Position numbers and translations under genes: made by a program
The notes under the pieces: generated by a model
Told to the model about the DNA's origin: nothing
Database searches by the model: none
The model's input: the letters and a program-made list of their open reading frames with translations, nothing else
Shown here: one piece after another, positions 46,559 through 55,889 of the stretch
Numbering within the stretch: position 1 is the first letter of the stretch
Layout: each line of letters starts with the position of its first letter
Source: Microbacterium helvum
GTDB taxonomy: Bacteria > Actinomycetota > Actinomycetes > Actinomycetales > Microbacteriaceae
Direction: 5' to 3'
Assembly (NCBI RefSeq): GCF_014779795.1
Contig: NZ_JACXZS010000013.1
Span: forward strand, 62,001 to 126,000
Length of the DNA: 64,000 nucleotides

Positions 46559-46640
46559 ACCCCCCACTTCATTGTGCCAGCCCAGAGCCTCGCGGATGCG
46601 CTCATGCAGGGCCGCGCGCGACCTCGGAGCGGGTCCAATA

Positions 46641-46698
46641 TATCGATAAAGTCTCGAAGGAGATCTACACTGGCGCCAACGTATTTTATCGCTACAAT
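46641..46698 (+). promoter_or_regulatory. Possible promoter/operator region of the sugar importer
   Basis: An unusually A/T-rich patch in the LacI-importer gap. CGATAAA (46644-46650) and TTTATCG (46685-46691) are inverted half-sites 34 bases apart that could bind a LacI dimer or tetramer. TACAAT at 46693-46698 is a good -10 for the importer; no clear -35 at the right distance. Pattern-based only. Confidence 0.4.
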
Positions 46699-46754
46699 CC
46701 TCATGAGTCCGAGGCGCACCGCCTCCCACTTTCGCTCAAAGAAGAGAGAACCTT

Positions 46755-48464
46755 GTGAAAGTCGCAAGCAAGAAGTTGACAACACTGGCTCTGGCCGCTG
46801 CAGTCTCCGTGAGCCTGTTCGGGTGCGCCCCCGGCGGTGATGAAGTCGCTCAGAAGGATGTCGTCATCCCCGAGGGTGACCTCGCCGACCAGTCGGGAAC
46901 GCTGACCCCCAGCAACCCGACGGAGCTCTCGGTGTACATCGAGTCGCCGGAGCAGGCTCCGGCCACCGACAACAAGATCACCAAGCTCATCGAGGACCAG
47001 CTCGGCGTCACCCTGAAGTACGAGATCGTCACCCCCGAGAACGCGGACCAGAAGATCGGCGTCATGCTCGCCGGCGGCGACTACCCCGACCTCATCGGCA
47101 CCGGCGACCTCAAGCTGCGGTTCCTGGAGGGCGGCGCGCTCGCGCGCCTCGACGACATGCTCGACACCGGCGACTACCCGAACGTCGAGGACTACGTCGA
47201 GCCCTACATCAAGCGGATGAGCTACTCGGGCGAGGCGATCGACAAGGGCCTCTACATCCTCCCGAACTACAACCGCTTCTACGGTGACGTCACCGGCGGA
47301 ACCTACTACGGTCCCGCGTTCTGGATCCAGAAGCGCGTGCTCGCCGACGCCGGGTACCCGGACCTGAGCAACATGACGATCGACAAGTACTTCGAGCTCA
47401 TCGAGAACTTCCTGGCGAAGAACCCGCAGACCGCGGGCTCTCCGACTGTCGGCTTCGAGGCGCCCGCCCCGACGGGATCGGAGTGGATCCTGACCAACCC
47501 TCCGGCACTGCTGGCCGGTTCGCCGAACAACGGCGGCGTCATCGTCGACAGCGACGACAAGGCGGCGATTTACGCGGACAAGGACGTCGCGAAGACCTGG
47601 TACAAGAAGCTGAACGAGGAGTACAGCAAGGGCGTCGTCGACGCCGAGACCTTCACCCTGACGAACGACCAGTTCCAGGCCAAGCTGGCAACCGGTGCCG
47701 TGCTCGGCATGCAGAACCAGGGTTGGCAGTTCGGCACCGCCACCGACTCGCTGCGGAGTGCCGGTCTGGACGAGTACACCTACGCCCCGGTCATGCCCGT
47801 CTACGACGGCGCGGAGCCGTACTACGCGGACCGACCTGTCATGAACATCAACCAGGGCTTCGGCGTCTCCTCCACCAGCAAGCAGCAGGAGAAGGCCCTG
47901 AAGTTCCTCGACATGATGCTCTCCGAGCCCTGGCAGAAGGTGCTCTCCTGGGGCATCGAGGGCGAGGACTACGAGGTCGGCGATGACGGCATCTTCACCC
48001 GCACAGACGAGCAGCGCGCGGATTCCAAGGACCTCACCTGGCGGGCGTCGAACAAGCTCATGGCGCTGAACAGCATGATCCCGAAGCACAACGGCACGTT
48101 CTCCGACGGCAACGCCTTCAGCCCGGACGACCAGCCGGCCGAGTTCTTCGCGACGCTGTCCGACTACGACAAGGACTTCATCCAGAAGTACGGCAAGCAG
48201 ACCTGGATGGACTTCGTGAACAAGGCCCCGGAGAACCCGACGTACTACCCGGCGTGGAACATCAGCCTCACTGACGCGGCCACCCAGGCCAACCAGCAGA
48301 TGACCGACGCCGCCTTGCAGAACTTGCCGAAGATCATCGCGGGCAAGCCCGCCGACTTCGACAAGAACTGGAAGGCATACACGGACACCTTCAAGAAGAT
48401 CGACGTCAAGTCCTACGAGGACGAGATCAACGCGGGCATCCAGGACCGTCTGGAGAACTGGTAA
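46755..48464 (+). CDS. Sugar ABC transporter substrate-binding lipoprotein (SBP family 1)
   Basis: 569 residues from GTG 46755. Signal peptide and lipobox (VSVSLFGC, Cys ~24) are followed by an acidic linker and a large bilobal fold of the LipO/YtcQ type: IESPEQAPATDNKITKLIEDQLGVTLKYEIVTPEN, LAGGDYPDLIGTGD, NRFYGDVTGGTYYGPAFWIQKRVL. These large binding proteins capture oligosaccharides, typically plant-wall fragments. No ATPase gene lies in the locus; a shared MsmX/MsiK-type ATPase elsewhere is expected. Confidence 0.92.
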   Translation: MKVASKKLTTLALAAAVSVSLFGCAPGGDEVAQKDVVIPEGDLADQSGTLTPSNPTELSVYIESPEQAPATDNKITKLIEDQLGVTLKYEIVTPENADQKIGVMLAGGDYPDLIGTGDLKLRFLEGGALARLDDMLDTGDYPNVEDYVEPYIKRMSYSGEAIDKGLYILPNYNRFYGDVTGGTYYGPAFWIQKRVLADAGYPDLSNMTIDKYFELIENFLAKNPQTAGSPTVGFEAPAPTGSEWILTNPPALLAGSPNNGGVIVDSDDKAAIYADKDVAKTWYKKLNEEYSKGVVDAETFTLTNDQFQAKLATGAVLGMQNQGWQFGTATDSLRSAGLDEYTYAPVMPVYDGAEPYYADRPVMNINQGFGVSSTSKQQEKALKFLDMMLSEPWQKVLSWGIEGEDYEVGDDGIFTRTDEQRADSKDLTWRASNKLMALNSMIPKHNGTFSDGNAFSPDDQPAEFFATLSDYDKDFIQKYGKQTWMDFVNKAPENPTYYPAWNISLTDAATQANQQMTDAALQNLPKIIAGKPADFDKNWKAYTDTFKKIDVKSYEDEINAGIQDRLENW

Positions 48465-48482
48465 CAGTCGGTGAGCAGTCGT

Positions 48483-48552
<70 letters not shown>

Positions 48553-48568
48553 AAGGAGACAGGAGAGC

Positions 48569-48604
48569 AGTCGTGGTGGGGCGCCTGCAGCCCCCACCAC
48601 GACT
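48569..48604 (+). terminator. Strong intercistronic hairpin
   Basis: 13-bp perfect stem (48569-48581 with 48592-48604, AGTCGTGGTGGGG and complement), 10-base loop, upstream of the first permease gene. No T-run. A likely attenuator or mRNA-stabilising hairpin giving more binding protein than permease. Confidence 0.7.
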
Positions 48605-48646
48605 CACTCTCGTTCACCACGAACTTCTGACGATGAGGTTGGACAG

Positions 48647-49699
48647 ATGACTGCCACTACAGTCGACACCGCCGCGGGCGTGCCTCAGCCGGTGCCCGCA
48701 CCCGAGCCCGCCCCCCGCTCGAAATCCTCGAAGCGCAAACCCACGAAGAAGACAGAGCAGCTCCCCCGGCGCAAGATCACCTGGAACATCGTCTGGGCGC
48801 AACGAGCGCTCATCGCGATGGCGGTCCCGCTGCTGCTCTACCAGATCCTCTTCAAGTACGTCCCGGCCTACGGCTGGGCCATGGCCTTCCAGCACTACCG
48901 GCCCGGGCGCGGCAGCATCTGGAACCAGCAATGGGTCGGCTTCGAGAACTTCCGCAACCTGTTCACCGGCCTCAACGGCGAGAGGTTCCGGGAGGTCGTG
49001 ATCAACACGCTGGGGCAGTCGATCCTGACCTTGGTCGTCGGCACCCTCGGCGCGATCGTGCTTGCACTGCTCTTGAACGAGGTCAAGAACCTGCCGTTCA
49101 AGCGCGTCCTGCAGAACATCACCTACATGCCGCACTTCCTGAGCTGGGTGGTCGTCGCAAGCCTCGCCGCGGTGGCGCTGTCGCTGCCCTCCTCAGGTGG
49201 CTTCATCAACCAGCTGCTCCTGAGCCTGGGCATCGTCGACGAGCCGGTCATGTTCCTGACCCAGCCGAACTACTTCTGGGGCATCGTCGCCGGGACCAGC
49301 CTGTGGAAGGAACTGGGCTGGAACACGATCCTCTACCTGGCCGCTATCACCGCCATCAGCCCGGCTCTGTATGAGGCTGCCGAAGTCGACGGCGCGGGCC
49401 GCTACCGCAAGATGTGGAGCATCACCCTCCCCGGCATCATGCCCACGATCGTCGTCCTGCTGATCATCAACAGCGGCTGGATCCTGTCCACGAACTTCGA
49501 GCTGCCGTACTTCCTGGGCAACGGTCTCGTGTCCGAGCGGGCCGAGACCATCGACGTCTTCGTGCTGCGGTACGGATACCAACTCGGCAACTACAGCCTT
49601 GCCGTCGTCGCGGGCATCTTCAAGACCGTCGTCGCCATCATTCTGGTCGGCTCGGCGAACCTGGCCGCCAAGCGCCTCAATCAAGAGACCCTGGTCTAG
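48647..49699 (+). CDS. Sugar ABC transporter permease (LplB/MalF type)
   Basis: 350 residues. A Pro/Lys-rich cytosolic leader precedes six membrane helices. Typical motifs are YKILF-like LLYQILFKYVPAYGWAMAFQHY, then NTLGQSILTLVVGTLGAIVLALLLNEV. The EAA loop is LYEAAEVDGAGRYRKMWSITLPGIMPTIVVL. Of the subfamily that pairs with LipO-type binding proteins. Followed after 9 bases by its partner. Confidence 0.94.
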   Translation: MTATTVDTAAGVPQPVPAPEPAPRSKSSKRKPTKKTEQLPRRKITWNIVWAQRALIAMAVPLLLYQILFKYVPAYGWAMAFQHYRPGRGSIWNQQWVGFENFRNLFTGLNGERFREVVINTLGQSILTLVVGTLGAIVLALLLNEVKNLPFKRVLQNITYMPHFLSWVVVASLAAVALSLPSSGGFINQLLLSLGIVDEPVMFLTQPNYFWGIVAGTSLWKELGWNTILYLAAITAISPALYEAAEVDGAGRYRKMWSITLPGIMPTIVVLLIINSGWILSTNFELPYFLGNGLVSERAETIDVFVLRYGYQLGNYSLAVVAGIFKTVVAIILVGSANLAAKRLNQETLV

Positions 49700-49708
49700 G
49701 AGAACACC

Positions 49709-50671
49709 ATGACAACCGTGACCGCGGACTCCGCGACTCGCCGCCCGGACACCGCCCGGCGGCGCCACAAGAGGTGGACGGTCGAGCGGATCATCTTCAC
49801 AACGCTCAACACGACCTTCCTGGTTCTCCTCGCAGTGGTCATGCTCTACCCCCTGCTCAACACCCTCGCGATCTCGCTCAACGACGGCACAGACGCCGTT
49901 CGCGGCGGAATCGGCATCTGGCCCCGAGTGTTCTCGCTCAAGAACTACGACGTCGTGTTCCACATGGGCACGATCTACCAGGCGTTCTTCATGAGCGTCC
50001 TCAAGACGGCTGTCGTCGTGGCGACCAACCTGTTCTTCACCTCGATGCTCGCCTATGCGCTCAGCCGCAACGAGTTCATCTTCCGCAAGCCGATCACCGT
50101 GATCTTCGTGCTGACGATGTACTTCGATGCGGGGCTGATCCCCAACTATCTGCTCATCAAGGACCTGGGGATGCTGAACACCTTCCAGGCCTACTGGGTG
50201 CCGGTGATGATCAGCGCGTTCAACCTGATCCTCCTTCGCACCTACATGAAGTCGATCCCGGAAGAGATCATCGAGTCGGCCCGGATCGACGGTGCGGGTG
50301 AATTCCGCACCTGGTGGCAGATCGTGATGCCGCTGTGCAAGCCGACGCTCGCCGTCGTGGGTCTGTTCGTGGCAGTCGGAAGCTGGAACTCGTGGCTCGA
50401 CACCCTGCTGTACAACTCCGGCGAACAGTGGCTCTCGACCCTGCAGTACGAGCTGCAGAAGCTGCTGTCGAGCTCGATGAACGCCGGCGTGAACAACGCA
50501 GCGCAGGCTGGAGGCGCCGCCGCAGCAGCCGCCGGAGGCGGGCAGGTCACCACCCCCATCGCTCTGCGGTCGGCGATCACCATGGCGGCGGCGGTCCCGA
50601 TCCTGCTCGTGTACCCGTTCCTGCAGAAGCACTTCGTGTCCGGCATGATGATCGGCTCCGTGAAGGGCTGA
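49709..50671 (+). CDS. Sugar ABC transporter permease (LplC/MalG type)
   Basis: 320 residues from ATG 49709 with AGGAG 6 bases upstream. Six-helix partner permease: YPLLNTLAISLNDG, GLIPNYLLIKDLGMLNT, and EAA loop PEEIIESARIDGAGEFRTWWQIVMPLCKPTLAVV. Near the C-terminus an unusual Ala/Gly-rich insertion (AAQAGGAAAAAAGGGQ) lies in the last extracellular loop before the conserved TPIALRSAITMAAAVPILLVYPF. Confidence 0.93.
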   Translation: MTTVTADSATRRPDTARRRHKRWTVERIIFTTLNTTFLVLLAVVMLYPLLNTLAISLNDGTDAVRGGIGIWPRVFSLKNYDVVFHMGTIYQAFFMSVLKTAVVVATNLFFTSMLAYALSRNEFIFRKPITVIFVLTMYFDAGLIPNYLLIKDLGMLNTFQAYWVPVMISAFNLILLRTYMKSIPEEIIESARIDGAGEFRTWWQIVMPLCKPTLAVVGLFVAVGSWNSWLDTLLYNSGEQWLSTLQYELQKLLSSSMNAGVNNAAQAGGAAAAAAGGGQVTTPIALRSAITMAAAVPILLVYPFLQKHFVSGMMIGSVKG

Positions 50672-50821
50672 TGGCCGATCGGCCCCCAGCTCGCTTCGGG
50701 GGCCGATCCGTCATCCGGCTTCGGCATCGGCACACTGAAAGGCCTGACCATCTTCCGCTTCAATCCCGCCTCGTGGCTGTGGCGCATCCTCGACCTGCTC
50801 GGCTCCGCCATCCTGATCAGC

Positions 50822-51367
50822 TTGGTCTGGGTGGCGAGCCTCGCCCTGGTGCTGACGGCGGGAGCGGGCACCGTCGTCGCCTACGAGCTCTGTCGGCGAC
50901 AGGTTCTGGGCAAAGACGGCGGCTATCGGGCTATCGCCCGCGAGGCATGGCGGCAGAGCTGGAAGCAGGCGACCGTGGTCGGGCTGCTGGTCGTCGCCGT
51001 CGCAGCCGTCGGCATCGTCACCCTCTCGTATGTGCCCACCCTGAGGCTTTCGGTGGTGCTGATCCCGCTCATCGTCGTCGCCCTGTTCCTCATCCTCCTG
51101 CTCTTCTGGTGCCTCCCCCTCGTCGCTCGCTTCACCAACCCCACCTGGCGCCAATTGCTCAACGGGTTCACGTTGGGGCTGACGAAGCCCAGTCTGACCT
51201 TCCTGCTCGCGATCGCCGTCGTCCTCGGGGGCGTGGTCGTGTGGAACTTCATGCCGGCGGTGTTCGTGGTGCCCGGCCTGATCCTCATCTGGTGGTGCTA
51301 CCTGCTCGAGCGGTTCTTCGTCGCCCGGGGCTACGTGCAGCCTGAGCCGGAAGAGACCGGGATTTGA
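50822..51367 (+). CDS. DUF624 (YesL-like) membrane protein
   Basis: 181 residues from TTG 50822, but family-like sequence starts earlier: reading upstream in frame from about 50734 gives LTIFRFNPASWLWRILDLLGSAILISL with no ATG, GTG or TTG back to the permease stop. The true start is uncertain (perhaps CTG or a sequence error). Five hydrophobic segments and LPLVARFTNPTWRQLLNGFTLGLTKP fit DUF624, often encoded with carbohydrate ABC importers. Role unknown. Confidence 0.75.
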   Translation: MVWVASLALVLTAGAGTVVAYELCRRQVLGKDGGYRAIAREAWRQSWKQATVVGLLVVAVAAVGIVTLSYVPTLRLSVVLIPLIVVALFLILLLFWCLPLVARFTNPTWRQLLNGFTLGLTKPSLTFLLAIAVVLGGVVVWNFMPAVFVVPGLILIWWCYLLERFFVARGYVQPEPEETGI

Positions 51368-51424
51368 CACCTTGACGCCTCGTCGGATCGACCCGCGAGC
51401 GCAGACGACGAAAGGACTACTTCT

Positions 51425-52465
51425 GTGACCAGACTGTTCGTGCCCGAACTCGAAGCGCGTCGGCACCTCCTCGACGGCTACGACGACCACCCGTCGATTC
51501 CCCAGTCCGTCGTCGACCAGTGGAAGGCCCCCTTCGGCCCCGCCGAGGAGTGGGACCTCAGCGTCACCGACGAGGAGCTCCCCGGCCCGCACGGGCCGGT
51601 GCCGGTGCGCGTCTACACGCCGCGGGGGCCGGTGCCCGACGGCGGCCGGGCGTGCCTCGTCTGGATGCACGGCGGGGCGTTCGTGTGGGGTGACCTCGAC
51701 ATGCCCGAGGCGCACGAGGTCGCCCGCGGCGTCGCAGGACGCGCCGACGCGGTCGTGATCTCGGTTCACTATCGCCGGTGCCCCGTGCCCCCCGAGCTCA
51801 ACGGGACGATCGACGGGCGCGTCGACGAGCTCGGGCAACCCGTGCGTTTCCCCGTCCCGCAGGACGACTGCGCGGCCGTTCTCGATGAGGTCCGTGCGGG
51901 CGCGGCGCGCTTCGGTGTCGACCCGGCGCGAATCGCCGTCGGAGGGGCGAGCGCCGGTGCGTCGCTCGCCGCCAGCGCGACGCTGCGCGCGGCCCGCGCC
52001 GGCCGAGCACCCTGGCAGACACTCCTCGTCTACCCGCTCGTGCACCCCGAGCTGCCCGCCCCCGACGACGAGCTCGCCGAGGCCCTCGCTGCGGTGCCGA
52101 CCGCGCTTCAGATACCGCGGTGGATGCACGACGCCATTCAGCGCACGACCCTCGGAGACGTCGACCGGCCGCGGGAGGAGGACTTCACCCCTGGGATCAG
52201 TGACAGCCTCGGGCTTTTCCCTCCGACGTACGTCGAGAACTGCGAGTTCGACGCCCTGCGCTCCAGCGGGCAGCTCTTCAGCGAGCAGCTGCGCACAGCC
52301 GGGGTCGATGTCGTCGAGTCCATGCGAGCGGGTGTCCCTCACGGGCACCTCGACCTCGTCGGGTTCCGGCCCGCCGCCGAGACGCTCGATGCGCTGGCTG
52401 CCCGCCTGCGCGAGACGCCGGCACAGCCGGACGTCGCCCGCGACCTCCAAGAGGCGCGGTCGTGA
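51425..52465 (+). CDS. Alpha/beta hydrolase, hormone-sensitive-lipase-type esterase
   Basis: 346 residues from GTG 51425 with AAAGGA upstream. The oxyanion motif HGGAFVWGD and the nucleophile elbow GGASAGAS (Ser176) define the HSL/bacterial esterase group. The Asp is probably in ENCEFDALRSSG and the His in VPHGHLD. No signal peptide. Its last 4 bases overlap the GH120 gene. In this operon a plausible job is removing acetyl or feruloyl groups from imported xylo-oligosaccharides; that is inference from context. Confidence 0.88.
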   Translation: MTRLFVPELEARRHLLDGYDDHPSIPQSVVDQWKAPFGPAEEWDLSVTDEELPGPHGPVPVRVYTPRGPVPDGGRACLVWMHGGAFVWGDLDMPEAHEVARGVAGRADAVVISVHYRRCPVPPELNGTIDGRVDELGQPVRFPVPQDDCAAVLDEVRAGAARFGVDPARIAVGGASAGASLAASATLRAARAGRAPWQTLLVYPLVHPELPAPDDELAEALAAVPTALQIPRWMHDAIQRTTLGDVDRPREEDFTPGISDSLGLFPPTYVENCEFDALRSSGQLFSEQLRTAGVDVVESMRAGVPHGHLDLVGFRPAAETLDALAARLRETPAQPDVARDLQEARS

Positions 52466-54492
52466 CCGTCTGGCACGTCGCCGTCACCGGCTCCGATCGC
52501 GCCGACGGGTCGGCGGACGCCCCGTTCCGGACCATCAACCGGGCTGCAGCGGCCGCCATGCCGGGCGACACCGTCACGGTGCATGAGGGCGTGTACCGGG
52601 AATGGGTGAATCCCGTACGTGGCGGCACCGCCGACGCGCCGATCACGTACCAGGCGGCGCAGGGTGCGGACGGGCTCTTCGAACCGGTGACGATCTCCGG
52701 CGCGGAGGTCGTCACCGACTGGCGTCCCCACCCCGGTGGTGAGGGCCGGGTCTGGGTCGCGCAGGTGCCGAACGCCCTGTTCGGGGAACGCAACCCGTAC
52801 ACCGAACGCATCGGCGGGGACTGGTTCTTCGACCTGGTCAACGTCTGGCACGCCGGCGAGGTGTACCTCGACGGCACGTCCATGTACGAGTCGCTGACGC
52901 TCCGCGGCGTCGAGCACCCCGAGGCCACGGCGGACTCGTTCGACCCCGAGGGCTCGCTGCTGACCTGGTACTGCGAGGTGAGCGACGATGTCACCACCAT
53001 CTGGGCGAATTTCGGCGGCGTCGACCCGGCCGACCACCATATCGAGATCAACGCGCGCACGTTCGTCTTCTGGCCGCAAGCCACGGGCATCGACTACATC
53101 ACGGTGCGGGGCTTCACCCTGACGAAGGCGGCCACGCAGTGGGCCCCTCCCACCGCCCTGCAGGAAGGCCTCATCGGCCCGCACTGGTCGAAGGGCTGGG
53201 TGATCGAGGACAACACGATCACCGATTCGAAGAACGTCGGCATCTCACTCGGCAAAGAGGCCAGCACCGGCCAGAACGAGGCCGCCGCGGGGGCGAAGGG
53301 CGCCAAGGGAGGGACGCAGCGCGAACGTGAGGTCATCCAGCGCGCCCTCGTGCTGGGCGGCCCAGACGCGGGTGAGCCGCACCCGTGGACCCGCGAGCAC
53401 ATCGGGTCCCACACGGTGCGCCGCAACACGATCCGGGACTGCGAGCAAGCGGGCATCGTCGGGCACCTCGGTGCGGCGTTCTCGACCGTCGCCGACAACC
53501 ACATCTCGCGCATCCACGTGAAGCGGCAGTGGCACGGCGCCGAAGTCGCGGGCATCAAGCTGCACGCCGCCCTCGACACCGTCATCAGCGGGAACACCAT
53601 CCATCACACGCATCGCGCCCTGTGGCTCGACTGGCAGGCGCAGGGCACCCTGGTGCGGCACAACGTGTTCTACGCCTCGACGGCCGAGGACTTCATGGTC
53701 GAGGTCTGCCACGGCCCGTACCTCGTGGACTCGAACCTGTTCCTGTCGCCGTGGGCGGTCAAAGACATGTCGACCGGCGGAGCCTACGTGCACAACTACA
53801 TCGTGGGCCGGATCGCGAACTGCACCGAGCACCAGCGGTACACCCCGTACCACGTGCCGCACGCCACGGCCGTCTACGGCGTCTCGAACATCCTCGGCGG
53901 CGACGACCGGTTCTACAACAACGTCTTCGTCGGCGACGGTGCGTCCGGCGTCACCGCTGACGCCGACGAGCCGGTGCTCGCCAGTTTCTGGTCCGGCGCG
54001 ATCGACATGGACGGCGTGCCGGGTCAGGCGAGCTTCGTGCCGACCCCGGTGGGCACGTCGCAGTATGACGACTACCCGACGGCGCAGGAGTACCCGAACG
54101 AAGACGGCACTGCGCTGGCCGGGCCACGCCTGCCCGTCTGGGCCGAGGGCAACCTGTACGCGGAAGCCGCAGAGCCGTTCCGTGCCGAGCCCGCGCCCTT
54201 CGTCGTCGGCACGTCGCCGGTGCGCGTCGAGGTGATCGACGCCGCAGCGGGCACGGTGCGTGTCGAGGTGACGGACGCGGCGGCCCTGCCCGTCGTCGCC
54301 CCGGTGACGACGGCGCGTCTCGGCACGAGCTATCAGGCGGAGATGAGCTACACCAACCCCGACGGGTCGGACCTCGACCTGAGTTCTGACTTCTTCGGCG
54401 CCCCCCGGGGCGAGGTCGCGCCGGGGCCGTTCGGGGCGACGGCGCCCGTCATCAGGATCCTCGCTGCGCCCGGTCCGGCAGGGTGGCGCTGA
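52462..54492 (+). CDS. GH120 beta-xylosidase (right-handed beta-helix)
   Basis: 676 residues from GTG 52462, coupled to the esterase by GTGA overlap. It matches the GH120 pattern known from Thermoanaerobacterium XylC: VHEGVYREWVNPVRGG, IDYITVRGFTLTKAATQWAPPTALQ, GLIGPHWSKGWVIEDN and GGDDRFYNNVFVG. The catalytic pair is predicted as Asp390 in LWLDWQAQGT and Glu414 in VEVCHGPYLV, corresponding to Asp382 and Glu405 of XylC. No signal peptide, so it would cleave short imported xylo-oligosaccharides to xylose. Confidence 0.9.
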   Translation: MTVWHVAVTGSDRADGSADAPFRTINRAAAAAMPGDTVTVHEGVYREWVNPVRGGTADAPITYQAAQGADGLFEPVTISGAEVVTDWRPHPGGEGRVWVAQVPNALFGERNPYTERIGGDWFFDLVNVWHAGEVYLDGTSMYESLTLRGVEHPEATADSFDPEGSLLTWYCEVSDDVTTIWANFGGVDPADHHIEINARTFVFWPQATGIDYITVRGFTLTKAATQWAPPTALQEGLIGPHWSKGWVIEDNTITDSKNVGISLGKEASTGQNEAAAGAKGAKGGTQREREVIQRALVLGGPDAGEPHPWTREHIGSHTVRRNTIRDCEQAGIVGHLGAAFSTVADNHISRIHVKRQWHGAEVAGIKLHAALDTVISGNTIHHTHRALWLDWQAQGTLVRHNVFYASTAEDFMVEVCHGPYLVDSNLFLSPWAVKDMSTGGAYVHNYIVGRIANCTEHQRYTPYHVPHATAVYGVSNILGGDDRFYNNVFVGDGASGVTADADEPVLASFWSGAIDMDGVPGQASFVPTPVGTSQYDDYPTAQEYPNEDGTALAGPRLPVWAEGNLYAEAAEPFRAEPAPFVVGTSPVRVEVIDAAAGTVRVEVTDAAALPVVAPVTTARLGTSYQAEMSYTNPDGSDLDLSSDFFGAPRGEVAPGPFGATAPVIRILAAPGPAGWR

Positions 54493-54596
54493 CGCGGGGG
54501 TCGCATTCTTCTTCGCCCCGTCGCGTCTGGACGATCGATCGGATGCCGCGGACGCACGGTCGGGCGGTCCGATGCTCCCGACGCCAGGCTGGAATC

Positions 54597-55814
54597 ATGA
54601 CGAGTACCGCCCCGCTCCCCGTGATCGCCCCAGCGACGAGTCCTGTGCAGCCGCGCCCGCGCTACGGTGCCCTCGTCGCCATGATGGCGATGAGCTTCCT
54701 GCTCGTCACGGCGGAGTTCCTGCCGGGCGGCGTCCTCACCGAGATCGCCGACGACATAGGCGTCACGCCGGGTCAGGCAGGCCAGATGGTCGCCGTGACC
54801 GCGCTGGCGGGCCTCATCGTCGCCCCCACCATCGGACTGCTGCTGCCGCGGCTCGATCGGCGTTCGTTGCTGGTGTGGATGGCGGCCGGCGCCACGGTCT
54901 CGAACGCGATCGTCGCGATCGCCCCGAACCTGCCCCTGCTGCTGATCGGACGCGTCCTGCTCGGCGCGGCGCTCTCCGGCTTCTGGGCGATGTCGATCAC
55001 CGTCGCCGCACGAATCACCGGACCCGAACGCCTCGGCCGCGCCGTCATGTTCACCTCCGCCGGCACATCGCTGGCCACCGTCGCCGGCGTCCCCATCGGC
55101 GTCATGCTCAGTGAAGCACTCGACTGGCGCGCCGTCTTCGGCCTGGCGGCCGCGGTGACCGCGGTACTCGTCGTCGCGCTGCGTCTTCTGCTGCCGTCGG
55201 TTCCCGCCGAGAGCTCGGCCTCGCTGTCGACGCTGCTCGGCACGCTGCGTCTGCCCGGCATCGGGCTCGGCGTGGCCGGTCACGTCCTCGTCGTGCTGGG
55301 GCACTTCCTCGCGTTCACCTACATCCGCATCGCCCTGGATCGCGTGCAAGAGGCCGGGCAGCCGATCGATGCCGGCACGGTGATCGTGCTGCTCGCGGTG
55401 TTCGGCGTCGGCGGATTCGTCGGCAACCTTCTGATCGGCATGATCATCGACCGCACCTACAGGCTGTTCGCGGTCGTCTCTCCGGTCGTCATGGCGATCA
55501 TGACCCTGGCGGTGATCGCCCTGTCGGGTGCGCCGATCCTCGTCGGCGTCGCCGCGTTCGCGTGGGGCTTCTTCTTCGCGTCGTGGCTGCTGATCGTCAA
55601 CACCTGGGTGGGGCACCGCATGCCCGACCGCCTCGAGGCCGGCGGCAGCATCGTGGTGGTCGGCTTCCAGGCCGCCATCATGCTCGCGGCGGGCGTCGGT
55701 GGTCTGCTCGTCGACGGGCTGGGGATCGTCGCCGTCTACGTCGCCGGCGCAGTCATCCTCGTGCTCGGGGCTGTGCTGTTCGGGCTGTCGAACCGGGCGG
55801 GCGCCCGGGCATAG
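54597..55814 (+). CDS. MFS transporter (DHA1-type exporter)
   Basis: 405 residues from ATG 54597; a frame open from 54483 is not supported. Twelve hydrophobic segments. TAEFLPGGVLTEIADDIGVTPGQAGQMVAV and MSITVAARITGPERLGRAVMFTSAGTSLATVAGVPIGVMLSE are typical of the AraJ/YdhP/CmlA-like DHA1 group, which exports sugars, drugs or arabinose-like compounds. A 173-base piece of this or a sibling gene occurs at 28174-28346. Convergent with the AraC regulator. Confidence 0.92.
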   Translation: MTSTAPLPVIAPATSPVQPRPRYGALVAMMAMSFLLVTAEFLPGGVLTEIADDIGVTPGQAGQMVAVTALAGLIVAPTIGLLLPRLDRRSLLVWMAAGATVSNAIVAIAPNLPLLLIGRVLLGAALSGFWAMSITVAARITGPERLGRAVMFTSAGTSLATVAGVPIGVMLSEALDWRAVFGLAAAVTAVLVVALRLLLPSVPAESSASLSTLLGTLRLPGIGLGVAGHVLVVLGHFLAFTYIRIALDRVQEAGQPIDAGTVIVLLAVFGVGGFVGNLLIGMIIDRTYRLFAVVSPVVMAIMTLAVIALSGAPILVGVAAFAWGFFFASWLLIVNTWVGHRMPDRLEAGGSIVVVGFQAAIMLAAGVGGLLVDGLGIVAVYVAGAVILVLGAVLFGLSNRAGARA

Positions 55815-55889
55815 CCGAGTGGATGCCGCACCCTGTGGCGATGCAGATCGCCCGGGGGGCAGCATCCATCGTCCGACCGGGTGGGCGGA

